DNA from: Lichina pygmaea
Taxonomy: Eukaryota > Ascomycota > Lichinomycetes > Lichinales > Lichinaceae
Assembly: GCA_963422465.1 (NCBI GenBank)
Contig: OY730172.1
Span: 4,712,001 to 4,776,000 of the forward strand
DNA length: 64,000 nucleotides
Reading direction: 5' to 3'
This document shows positions 33,501 to 44,777 of this stretch, one piece after another (within the stretch, counting starts at the first letter, position 1; every line of letters begins with the position of its first letter). The position numbers and the translations under genes are program-made. A model generated the notes under the pieces. That model ran no database searches and was not told the DNA's origin. It saw only the letters and a list, made by a program, of their open reading frames with translations.

Positions 33501-34494
33501 CCGGCGTCGTATTTGGCACGTTGCCTGCCAGAAGCATGCCCGAGGCTGATGAAATCGAGCGATCCCTGCTGTCTCGGCTTGCTCGTCTAAGCGTCGAGAA
33601 GCTGGACAAGGTGCGCGTTCGCGCTGTTCACCGTCTCCGCAGCCACCGGTGGCTCGTCGGGTTGCTGTAGGTGTTTCCTTCTCTCTTTTCCCCGCCGTAG
33701 CTCACGTTCTTCGTGGTAACACCATCCCAGTACGGCCGAAGACACCAGCCAAGCCTCGTCATACGGCTACTTCTACAGCATGCTGGGGCTCCTCCACCGT
33801 TCGGAGCTGTCTTGGCTTCATCCGGCTTTGATCCAAGGGTACGTCACAACGGCGGGCAGCGGCTCGGAAACCGTTCTTCAAGCGTCCCGCCGCGCGCTTG
33901 TTGATTTCGGAGAGCGAGGCTCCGAGTCTGGCGCCGTCTCGCTGCCCACCCTGCTCGGGCAGGTTTCGACCGTTCTGGAGCGCAGCCCCCATGAAGATCG
34001 CACTGCCATACCGGCTTTGGAGGTCCTAGCCTTCATGCTCGAGGTGGGGGCTTTGCCAGACAACCAATTCGAAGACGAGCATGTGTCCAGGCAGGCGTTC
34101 AGCAAGCTAGAACGCAAGTCGTCTCATTTGCTTCACGTTGTCGGCGGAAGCCACACCAGGAGTAGGAAGTCGCTCAAGCTTGAGGCGGCCGTGAGGGTCT
34201 ACTCTGCCATGGCCTGGCAGGAAAGCACACGCAAAGACGCTCTCGACAGACTAGCTCGTATGCTGTTGCATCCGTTCGCCAGGGTAAGCCACCAGGTCGA
34301 CCGTTCCAAGCGTCGGTGGGCTGAATATGTTCTAGATCAGATGGCTCGCCGCAGAAGCTTTACATACGCATCTAGGCATGGAGACGGCACGAGCCGACAT
34401 TGCAATTCCTCTGTTAGCTGAGTTGGACTGGTCGTGCTCTGTGGGAAGGCTGAAGAAGGAAGTGGAGAAGATCAGAAGCGATCTACCGAATTGA
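30587..34494 (+). CDS. TBCD: Tubulin-folding cofactor D
   Basis: Five exons: 30587-30763, 30832-33343, 33396-33666, 33731-34283, 34336-34494; about 1,223 residues (human TBCD is about 1,190). Cofactor D is a HEAT-repeat protein that takes beta-tubulin from cofactor A and forms the supercomplex with cofactors C and E that releases alpha/beta-tubulin dimers in the cytoplasm. Family blocks seen: WPQLLDPHLERLLSLVIDAF early in exon 2; RYAASKAIGVITTRLDL mid-protein (HEAT repeat); the hallmark SLDDYTLDARGDIGSLAR across the start of exon 3; and AVRVYSAMAW plus MLLHPFAR near the C-terminus. Introns are 68, 52, 64 and 52 nt. Splice sites were chosen because each keeps these blocks in frame; at intron 2 a donor 3 bp upstream (33341) would also work. 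Exon 1 start at 30587 is the first in-frame ATG before WSTADARSQRLVRPALK and could be set slightly differently. Confidence 0.9.
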
Positions 34495-36039
34495 ACATGA
34501 ACTTTCCTCCGCGCCAAAAGCCCATGTCAAACCGGCATCTGCTAGGCTGGAGTTTCAGACTCTGGCGTAAGCAGACCATGAGGCTGGCCAGTTTAGTGCA
34601 GTGGCAGGTGATGAGCATTTTACAGCTGTAAGGATGTAGATGAAATACTGCTGTCCCAACCAAATCAACGACCACTCCAGGAGAAGCAGCATATCGAAAT
34701 GGGGATACAGGTGTCCAGCATCCTCGAGCTCGTCGATTTGGACTCCAGTGCCGAAGACGTCAACACTCATCATAAACCCCCCCCCCCCCTCATGAGCTTT
34801 GTAAGCGTCGTTTGATAGACCTCCGATAAGCAGGAATACTTTGGTGGTGGGACGGAGTACATACGTACGCACGCAAGTTACACCAAAGCATTTGTATCAC
34901 CACCACTGTCGTTCCACAGCCGTATGTACTCGTCCTTGCGCAGCGTACGAGTACAGCATGATGACACTATATTTAGTGACCGACGACACACTTCTGGCCA
35001 GGCCACGTGGCCATCGCGGGGCCATGAGCTTACGTCAGGCGCCTTGCGGCGCGAAGTCACGAGATTGGATGTTGCCTGGCACGTTCCTGCCAGCAGTTCG
35101 ACATGCCTAATTGTGGTCTAGGCCTCGGCCTGTCACGCGCCATCGGGCTGGGCGATCTGGGGAGGGGGGGGGCAGAGGGCTACTCGTACACTAACTGTAG
35201 GGACAACAGCCCCTAATTACGCTGAGGGTGTCGCATTACGAAGTCCGGTGGGTTGGCTTCATTCCGATGACGGAACTGATCCCTCCCTCACCGCTAGTCG
35301 TGACGATCAGCTCCGACTTGGGAGCCAACAGAGACAGACCATCATATGACAACATCGCAACCGGGATCGCTCAGGGCGTCCCAAGACCCATCCAGATACT
35401 GCCGGAAAATAGGACTGCTAGGCAGCTGCCGTACGAAGGCACAAGAAATTTCATGTGCTTCGTGAGTAAGTTGGCATCTGTGCTGCGTAAGAGTACTCCA
35501 CCGTCAAGCTCGTGGCCGCATGTTCGCCTCACATTGTTACTCCCCAGCATCGTTCGGGTCGGTCTACGCGAGAATCCAATCAGCTGACTGTCCAACTTTC
35601 AGCAGAATTCTGGTCAGGATATTGCGTAGATGCTGTCGTCCAGGGCGGGTGCGGCCTAGCCTGCGGGTCGTGAACGTCTGCCAGGGCCGACGTCAACACA
35701 GCACTCAGAGCTCCTATTGATTTCGGGTCCGGCCACGACTTTCCTGCCCGCCTGGAAGGGGCAGCGCAAAGGTGGGGTGTGGCCGTCCTACACAAGGTCC
35801 GTGGCACGAAGCCGCAGCACACGGTCGACAGCTGTTTCGCATGGAAAGGGCGGCGGTCGACGTGCTCGTCTGGTCTCGGCGGCGGCCCGATGGTTCTGGT
35901 GAGGGAGGTCCGGGGAGCATGAAAGGGGAGGATACCGGTATGCTACGGCGATACTGCGAATCGTCCCATCGCTGGCACTTGCGGCGTCGCCACCACAACT
36001 CCTGACGACAGCCGACACCCGGACACGACCCCTCCGGTC
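34495..36039. other. Intergenic, cofactor D to FNIP-like gene; no gene recognised
   Basis: About 1.5 kb with only short, unconvincing frames. Contains a run of 13 C at 34777-34789, a G-rich stretch near 35159-35172, and TACGTAC-like steps at 34855-34955. The 3' part should hold the promoter and leader of the downstream gene. No transposon ends were found. Confidence 0.5.
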
Positions 36040-36671
36040 ATGGCCGACGTTTCCGAGCAGGCGACACGCTCCAAAGGCCGCAACAGCATCCTCGGCACGC
36101 TCATCTCGACCGCGGCCTCGGCCTTGAAGGTCGCTGCCTCTCCAGCGACGTCAAGCGACAGGTCCGGCCAAGGCCACGGATCGACCCCGGAGGATCTCCA
36201 TACCAAGGCCCTGTTGTTCCCGGATACCCTCTCGTCTCCCGAAAGCAAGGCCAGTGGCGGCGCGCAGAGCCTACGAGACGTCAGGGTCATTGTCGCGCAA
36301 GATGGCAGCAACGCGCAGCCCAAGGTCATTCTGTTCGACTCGAAGGTCGCCAGCGCGCCCGGTGCTCCCCACCATCGTCGCTCGCACTCTCGGGCTATCG
36401 GATCTCGCGCCGCGCGGCCGTCGCCCAATGCGTCGGCTCAAACGCAACAGGATCACGGTCAGGCGCTCGATTCGAACACGACCATCACCTCCTTGGAGCG
36501 CGCTCGGCGACCAGGTCTCAACTCGGTCTTCGCCATCGAGCCGCCGCCGCAGTGGCACTATGGCGGCGAGCCCGTGGGCGAGATGCGACAGCTGCTGGAC
36601 TGCATGTTCGGTTCGACGCCGTTGAGCGACCGCGGCGACACCACCAAGATGCACGTCTTCCCGGGCGGCCA

Positions 36672-36714
<43 letters not shown>

Positions 36715-39700
36715 ACCTCGACGACCTCGCGCGGCACCGCCCCGACGAGTCCTGTGGCGCCGGAGAACTCGGGTTCGTGGGGGAGGAGGCGGAGTCATCT
36801 GTCGAACTCCTTCACCCCAAGCGATCTTGGCGCCGTCGACTTCGCCGGCGAGACGAACTTCGGTGGGGCCGGCAAAGAATCCGGCACACGCACGTTGCTG
36901 TTGACGAGGACCTTTGCCGTCAGCCTGCCGGATCTGCCGCAGCTTCCTCCACGCGACATGGACCGTCTCCGCTCGCACGAAGCATCGGCGGTCAAACCGA
37001 CTTCCTCGGCCAAGTTCCCCAGACGTTGCAAGACCCCAATGTATGCCGTCGCCATCACCCTGCAGATCCCGGCCTCGGCACCGGCTCAGCCGGCCGTGCC
37101 GACGCAGCTATCAAGACTCGTCGACTGCTCGGCGGCTCCCCATACCCGTGCGGATGCAAGCGATGGAGCGGATGGGTCGGCGAGCGCCTTGGAGGCTTCT
37201 GTCGTCTTGGATCGGGATTGCCAGTCCGGATCGGTCTTGCTCGACGCAGCCTGCCAGGCGAACATCTGGCCGCATTCCCGCGTCTCCGGTAGCGACGTCG
37301 ACGATCACGTCGACATCGTCATGCAACGTTTCGACATGGTCTCGCGCGTGCTGTCGTCCCTTCAGACCAGCGTACGGGCCATCGTCATGACCATGCTGCA
37401 AAAGACCGCTCTGGATACGTTGAACGCGCAGTCGCCCCGGGCGCCCGTACTGGCCCGGGCCGCGAACGAACCTGGCCGACCGATGCCGGACGCTGGCGGG
37501 GCTCGGACGAAGTCACCTCAGGTGGTGCTCGTCCAGCTGCCGGCGGGCGCGCTGGCGACGAACCAGTCGATCAGACAGGAGGCGGACCGGTCTTCGACCA
37601 GGATCCTGGCCAGCCTCCGCATCCCCATGGTCGTCACGGGTCAGAAGCGTTGGGGATCATGGCGCGACGAGGCCCGCTGGGCCGAGCAGCACCTTGGCAG
37701 GAAGGAGCAGAGCTTCTTCTTCCCTCGTCTCCTGACCGCCTTTCTCGGCAACCACCACGAGTGGCTGTACGAGCTCGGCCTGAGTGACCCAGGTCGTCAG
37801 CGGCCAGGTCGACGTGGGACCGCGCGTGCGGCCAAGGACTGTGCCATCCCCACTCGAACCGTGATCGTGAGCAGCAACAAGGCTGCGTCGCGGAGGCTGA
37901 TATACCTCCTGTCGACCTTCCTACCCGCCTTCAGCCGTTCGGCCTGTGTCCCCGCTGCGGCAGGGCCGGGAGGTGGCTCGGGTAGCTCGACAGCTCTCCT
38001 CCGCCGGCAATTTGTCGTAGGCAGCAGACCGATCGACGCTGCGGCCGACCAGCACGACGCCGTCCACGGTCCGCTGGCGCCGGAGCAAGGCCGCGTGATC
38101 GACACGGGAGCCAAGCGTTTGCCAGCAGGATGCGACGAGGTCCAGAGGCCCGAAGAGACCCAGGCGTCGTCCCGCCAAAGACCAGCGCACCTCTCATCGA
38201 CCCAGGTCACAGCTCTGCCCATCCCCACCAAGAACGCTGGCATCAGGAAGGGCAGCGCCGCGACGACCGTGGCCACCGTCACCCCGGCCACGACGGCCGC
38301 GGCCTTCTCTGCCACGAGCGCCCTAGCGGCGTCCGGGTCTTGTCTGGAGGCACATCCCGAGTGTGGTGGTAGCCTTGCCTCGATGAACCTGATCCACACC
38401 CTTCAGAGGAACGAGAGCACCGAGAACAGCCAGACGAGCACAGACTCCCAGGCCGGGAGTCGGTGGGGGAGTCTTGTGAGCAGCCTCTGGGGCGCTCGGC
38501 GAGGCTCCTCCACGGACGACACGGAGTTCTCAGTGGCGCCGGAGGATGATGCTGCGCCGATCTCGCCAAGTCGGGACCAGCTCGATCGTGATGTCCGTCG
38601 CGGCAGACTGGCCCAGATGGTCGCCGAGGTCGAGACGTCCAAGTCGCCGGGCGACGTGGCCGTACGAGTCGGCGGCCAACGCGCGGGGCAGCCGGACGGC
38701 GCGGAGCCCCCTTCACGGTTCGATGATCGTGTCGACAAGTCCACCGTCGGTTACGAGGTCGGCGTCTCCAGGCCGTGGCCCGAGACGCCCTACGTCGATT
38801 CTCTCTTGAAGCTCTCCGTCGACGGCAACGACGGAGTGGTTGACGTCGACTTTCAGGTCCCCAGTTTCCTGTCATCCTCGTTCGGATCGTCCGCTTGGTC
38901 CCCATCGACGTCAGGGTTCACGTCGGCGGCGAGCTTCGAGGAAGGTTCTCCCGGCCAGGGGCTTTCACCCCTTGGGGTCTTCTCCGGCCTCCAGCCGCGC
39001 CCGACCCTCAACGTAGCCGGGTGGTTGAACCGTTACCACCCGGACTTCGCCCTCCAAGCGGCTTCCTCGTACCCTGGGCTTCAGGACGACATCAAGCGCT
39101 CCATGCAGGAAGAGCACACCCCGAACCGACCGGTTCCCGCCGGGGCCCGTGGAAGGATGCATCAGGAATGGCGGACGGTCTGTTGCACCGTCGTCGCAGA
39201 CATGGAGACATTCACCGTCAAACGCCTGCGTCTGCTCCGTCGGCCGAAGGCGACGTCCGGCCCAAAACCTTACGCCGATGGCTCGTCCGCCGTCTTCCAG
39301 CCTCCCTTGACTCTCTTGCCCTCCGAAAGGTTACAGTCCGTATCTCAGACGGACTTTGACGCGATTCCATTCGACGACATGTTCGACGAGGAGCCTGTAT
39401 CCGACATCGACAGCGCGCTGATCGACGCGGTCGAACATGTCATCAGCCCGACGGCATCCGACGAGTCGAACAGGTCCATGCCCATGACTCGATCCAGATC
39501 TCATGAGAGCGACGCCCCGAAACAGTCCGTCGGAAGCATCGACAGGGCCGAAGATGCAATCTCTGCAAACGACTGCGAGGATGTCATCCGAGAGGCACTC
39601 GAGGCCGTCGTCAAAGATGTCATTCGCCAGGTGGGCGTCGACGAACCAGAGGACACCCCTGAAAACATGCGGGACCCCCAAGGGGCCATGCTGAAACCGC

Positions 39701-39780
39701 GCAGGCCTATGCAGGGGTCAGAGAGCTCGTTGCGAGACGGGATTCGCAAATGGCTCTCTGACGGGGATGTTATCTTATGA
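36040..39780 (+). CDS. Folliculin-interacting protein (FNIP/Lst4-like)
   Basis: Single exon, 1,246 residues, ATG in good context (GGTCATGGCC). Blocks resembling the FNIP N-terminal (DENN/longin-like) region: RDVRVIVAQDG at about residue 79, followed by KVILFDSKV, then GEMRQLLDCMFGSTPLS at about 180-195, with a TTKMHV segment after it. The middle region (WGSWRDEARWAEQHLG at about 537, FFFPRLLTAFLGNHHEWLYE at about 560) resembles the FNIP central DENN part. Much of the rest is low complexity, including a Thr11 tract at about residues 211-221. FNIP/Lst4 partners folliculin (Lst7) at the vacuole or lysosome as a GTPase-activating complex for Rag GTPases in TORC1 signalling. Longer than yeast Lst4 (about 830). 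The family is inferred from motif resemblance; the partner gene is not in the window. Confidence 0.75.
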
Positions 39781-41409
39781 CCCTTCCGGTCCACGGTCTC
39801 TGCCGATGCAGCTGTTGCTGCTAGACCACATCGCGATGCACACTCGGAGAAATAATTGACTCGACCCCGCTTGTCGGTCTTACTAGCGGGGGTGCTAATG
39901 ACGTTGTATTGGTTTTGCCCTGCTTATTCTCCTGATATTTCAGCGGGATGCTTTTTTGAGCCTGATTTGTTGCCAAGCAGTCTTGTAGACTTATACGCAT
40001 TCTACGAGGTGATTTCATGAGAGGGGATAAGAGCATACAGGTGTGTAGTCTAGCCAGCAGATCAGGACTACGTCAGGTCTGGTGACCAATGCGAGCTACT
40101 GATAACTAAATGATGATTAACTTTACTGCATACAAGTAGTGTCCAGCCGAATTCATGTTTCTTGTCCATCAAGGCAAGACATGCCAGGGAATATCTAGAA
40201 TATCAGAATCTGGCTTCTTAGTTGTGTGATCCTTGTGAAAGGACCTCCAAGCCTGAGCTTATAGAGAAGATCAAGTATTGCTGACAACAAGCTGGAGGTC
40301 CAGCAGGGTCGGTACGGGTAGTGAGTAGCTAGAATTACTTGCGTGTATCGCTTAGCATTCAACTCAGAAGTTACAGAAGAAATCAAGATCTCCCAACAAC
40401 AAAGAAGTAGGCATGAATCAAGATAAAACAGCTGATAAAAACCAATTGACATATGTGATTGAATTGAATTAGCATGAGCTAATTGGCCCCAAGGTCAGAC
40501 CTCTTCAAGCAAGTCACCATCTTCAATGGCCACCTGGTAAATTTCAGGTACCGCGCCAAGGAACGTCCTAGACTACCGTAGAGCTATAACGGGACTCGAT
40601 CAAGTGTCGGCGACGAGGAAGACAGATGAGTCTAAAACCGTGGCTCTGACGAACTGGATGATGCTTGCTATATACCCCTGCTGCTCCGCCGTAGCTCCTG
40701 CCTTGTGAGGCTCTCCGAAGCCGGCCCCAGCTCGGCCAAACAATGGGCCGACCGGGCCGGCTAGACCCGACGACCAGGTCCTCCGTACGAGTAAGTCACA
40801 CGGCTGTAACAGTTCTACTTCGACTTCACCAGAGAGTCATTAGGTTCAAAAGTATCAGAAACTGGAGGGGAGCAGCTTGTACCGTTTCACGTTAAGAGTA
40901 CGCTACTGTACATATGCAACTAGAGAGATCCTCTGGGGATAACGTGGATTTACGTAGACCGGGTGGGACGGGTACGGAAGGTAAGTATCGCGCACCGTAG
41001 CTGCAGCCTTCCCGTGCCTTCCTCTTGTTATTTATGAGCATGACAGCAGGCAGCATCTCTTTGCCTCCACGTAACCTACCAGTTCTGTACGGCCACATTT
41101 ACTTGTAGCGCGTCACCTCTACCCGCGACCAGTGGTCAACGCTTCACCTACCCAACGAGCAGCGAGGAACAGACAACGCCGTCAAGCTGGGTAAACGAAA
41201 GGCCTCCACCGAGGACTCCACCCGTCCTGACAAGAAGGTCATGATGGTGAGTGAAGTGACGGGAGGAGTTCCATTCACATCGGCCTCTCCGATCCACACG
41301 AGCCCAGTTCTGAGCTTCGACTGCTGCTGTCCTTCCGATCACCTTGTCCACCCGTGAACCCCTACCGAACGATATGCCGCTACCTTGACCGACGGTATTG
41401 AAAACTGAC
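39781..41409. other. Intergenic, FNIP-like gene to UBA1; possible UBA1 5' exon
   Basis: No separate gene recognised. 41158-41246 reads GKRKASTEDSTRPDKKVMM in the frame that would join exon sequence at 41425, with a GTGAGT donor at 41247 and a CTGAC branch plus CCGCAG acceptor ending at 41424. This suggests a 178-nt intron near the UBA1 start, but no in-frame ATG lies upstream of the two at 41241-41246 after a TAG at about 41106. 39781-41100 holds only short frames. Confidence 0.45.
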
Positions 41410-44400
41410 ATGTCGTCGCCGCAGGAGTCCAAAATGGAGATTGACGGCTCTGATCGCGAGCTTCAGGATGGAGCCATCGACGAGTCTCTGTACAGCCGGC
41501 AGCTGTAAGTGCTCCCGTCAGCTCCCTTACGGCCTGACCTTCGCCTGTGGCTTGGTTCGTTCCTGACCGTGCCCAGATACGTCCTCGGCCACGATGCCAT
41601 GAGAAGGATGAAGGAGTCGAACGTGCTCATCTCGGGTCTCAAAGGCCTCGGCGTCGAGATCGGTAAGGAGACCTGTCCTTGCGTCTTCGCCGAGATGAAG
41701 GTTCCGGGCCCTGACAAATGCTGCTGCAGCGAAGGACGTTGCTTTGGCCGGTGTAAAATCGTTGACCCTCTTCGACCCTACCCCGACGGCCATCTCCGAC
41801 CTATCGTCTCAGTTCTTCTTGCACCCAGAAGACGTCGGGAAGGCCCGGGCCGAAGTGACAGCGCCACGGGTCGGCGAGCTCAACGCCTATACTCCGGTTT
41901 CGGTCTACGGAGCGCCGGATCTGACCTCGGATCTTGATCGGTTGCGAGAGTTCCAGGTGGTCGTGCTGACCGCCACGCCGCTTGAGGACCAGATCGCGAT
42001 CGCCGACTACTGCCATCAGAATGGCATCTTCGTCGTCGTCGCCGACGTTTTCGGTCTCTTCGGTGCTGTCTTCACCGACTTTGGCAAGGGCTTCACCGTT
42101 CTGGACCCCACCGGAGAGGACCCGGTTGGCGGGATCGTTGCTGGAATCGACGCCGAGGGTCTGGTCACCGCTCTCGACGAGACCAGACACGGCCTCGAAG
42201 ACGGCGACCACGTCACCTTCTCCGAGCTCGAAGGGATGGAGGGCTTGAACGGCAGCGAACCTCGCAAGGTAACCGTCAAAGGTGGGACACGTTCTTGACC
42301 CATGCGCTCTTGACGTCGATGTTGACTCCCGGTCCAGGTCCGTACACCTTCGGCATTGGTGACGTCTCGGGGCTGGGAACGTACGAGAGAGGTGGCCTGT
42401 TCACCCAAGTCAAGATGGCGCAGAAGATTGATTTCGAATCCTTCTCGGACCAGTTGCGCAAGCCAGAGTTCCTGATCTCGGATTTCGCAAAGCTCGATCG
42501 GCCTCAACAACTCCATGTGGGCTTCCAAGCGCTGCACGCTTTTGTCGGGAAGCACGAAAGGTTGCCGTACCCTCACGCCGATGACGATGCCGCCGCGGTA
42601 CTCGAGTACGCTCGTGCGGTGGCCGATCGGCAAGAGGACAAGATCGAGCTGGACGACAAGCTGATCCGAGAACTGAGCTATCAAGCTCGGGGAGACCTCG
42701 GCCCGATGGCGGCCGTCATCGGCGGTCTTGCCGCGCAGGAGGTACTCAAGGCCATCTCGGCAAAGTTCAATCCCATCAAGCAATGGTTTTACTTCGACTC
42801 CCTCGAGTCCCTGCCTCAGAGCGTTTCGCGGACCCGGGAGACGTGCCAGCCGCTGAACGGCCGGTACGACGGTCAGATCGCGGTCTTCGGCCGAGAATTC
42901 CAAGACAAGATCACCAATGTCCGGCAGTTCCTCGTTGGGGCTGGCGCCATCGGTTGCGAGATGCTCAAGAACTGGGCCATGGTGGGGCTCGGCACGGGGC
43001 CCCGCGGCCACGTGACCGTCACCGACATGGACGCCATCGAGAAGAGCAACCTGAACCGGCAGTTCCTGTTCCGACCCGGCGACGTCGGGAGGCTGAAGAG
43101 CGAGTGCGCAGCAGCCACCGTCCAGAGAATGAACCCGGATCTTCGCGGCAGGATCACGATGCTGAGGGACGAGGTCGGGGAGGAGACGGAGCACGTCTTC
43201 AACGAAGCCTTCTGGGAGACGCTGGACGGCGTCACGAACGCCCTGGACAACGTCAAGGCCAGGACGTACGTCGACCGCCGCTGCGTCTTCTTCAACAAGC
43301 CGCTGCTCGAGAGCGGCACGCTGGGAACGAAGGGGAACGCGCAGGTGATCCTGCCCCGGCTGACCGAGTCGTACTCGAGCTCTCAGGATCCGCCGGAGAA
43401 GTCCTTCCCGGCCTGCACCCTGCGCAACTTCCCGAATCGGATCGAACATACCATCGCCTGGTCGAGGGATCTCTTCGAGCAGTACTTCACGCAGCAGCCC
43501 GAGGCCGCGAACCTGTACCTCGACCAGCCGAACTACGTCGAGCACACGCTCAAGCAGTCCGGCAACGAGAAGGCCACGCTCGAGAGCATCAGGGATCTGC
43601 TCGTGACGGACCGCCCGCTGAGCTTCGACGACTGTATCACCTGGGGCCGCCGCCGGTTCGAGTCGCACTACAACAACAAGATCCAGCAGCTGCTCTACAA
43701 TTTCCCAAAGGACTCGACCACTTCGACCGGCACCCCCTTCTGGACCGGGCCGAAGCGCGCCCCCGAGCCGTTGAGGTTCAGCCACAAGAACCCGTCTCAC
43801 TTCGACTTCATCAAGGCGGCGGCGAACCTGCGCGCCTTCAACTACAACATCGGTGGCACCGAGATCGGTGACGACGAGTTCCGACGTGTACTCGACAGCA
43901 TGACCGTTCCCGAGTTCAGCCCGAATCCGGCGGTGAAGATACAGGCGGACGAGAGCGAGCCGGACCCGAACGCGAAACCGGCCGGCTCGGGCTTCGACGA
44001 TGGCGCCGAGCTCGAGAAGATCGTCTCGTCGCTTCCCGCGCCTCGATCCTTGACCGGCTTCCGATTGCGCCCTGTCGAGTTCGAGAAGGACGACGACTCG
44101 AACCATCACATCGATTTCATCACCGCCGCGAGCAATCTGCGAGCGGAGAACTACGGCATCCCCTTGGCCGACAGACATCGCACGAAGTTCATCGCCGGCA
44201 AGATCATCCCGGCCATCGCGACGACGACGGCGCTCGTGACCGGCTTGGTCGTCTTGGAGCTCTACAAGATCATCGATGGCAAGACCGACATTGAGCAGTA
44301 CAAGAACGGCTTCGTCAACCTCGCGCTGCCCTTCTTCGGCTTTAGCGAGCCGATTGCGAGCCCCAAGGGCAAGTATCTGAGCAAGAACGGCGAGGTCTCC

Positions 44401-44777
44401 ATCGATAAACTTTGGGACCGTTTCGAGGTGGACGACGTTCCTCTTCGCGACTTCCTGAAGGAGTTTGAGGAGAAGGGTCTCACCATCAACATGATCAGCT
44501 CCGGCGTGAGCCTCCTTTACGCGAGCTTCTATCCTCGGAACAAACTGAAAGATCGGTTGCCTCTGAAGTGAGCACAACCCCCTCCTTCCGTTGCGAGCTC
44601 GCCTTTCTGAAGGGGTTACTGACTCCTTGGACTTGCAGGATGAGTGAGCTCGTTGCTACGATCAGCAAGAAGCCGATCCCGGATCATCAGAAGAATGTCA
44701 TCTTCGAGGTCACGGCCGAAGACCAGACAGAGGAGGACGTCGAGATCCCTTACGTCATGGTGAAGCTGAAGAGGTAA
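41410..44777 (+). CDS. UBA1: Ubiquitin-activating enzyme E1
   Basis: Five exons: 41410-41504, 41577-41662, 41730-42281, 42338-44567, 44639-44777; about 1,033 residues (yeast Uba1 is 1,024). It adenylates ubiquitin with ATP and carries it as a thioester to E2 enzymes. Inactive adenylation half: [17 protein letters not shown] and LKGLGVEI. Active adenylation half: [16 protein letters not shown] (nucleotide loop) and [11 protein letters not shown]. Catalytic Cys604 lies in [11 protein letters not shown], with [11 protein letters not shown] and [13 protein letters not shown] before it. The C-terminal ubiquitin-fold domain ends in [15 protein letters not shown]. Introns of 72, 67, 56 and 71 nt all keep conserved blocks in frame. 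The start at 41410 ([13 protein letters not shown]) lies inside a likely intron; an alternative is ATG at 41241 or 41244 spliced 41246/41425, which changes only the first residues. Complete, with no sign of damage. Confidence 0.93.

Noticed and set aside
34841-35720. Short frames between cofactor D and the FNIP-like gene
   Set aside because: All under 120 codons, on both strands, with no motif, no codon bias like the neighbours and no splice-linked extension.
42016-44577. Open frame of 853 codons on the minus strand
   Set aside because: Lies wholly opposite UBA1 exons. High GC at third positions of UBA1 suppresses stops on the other strand; no family motif is seen in it.
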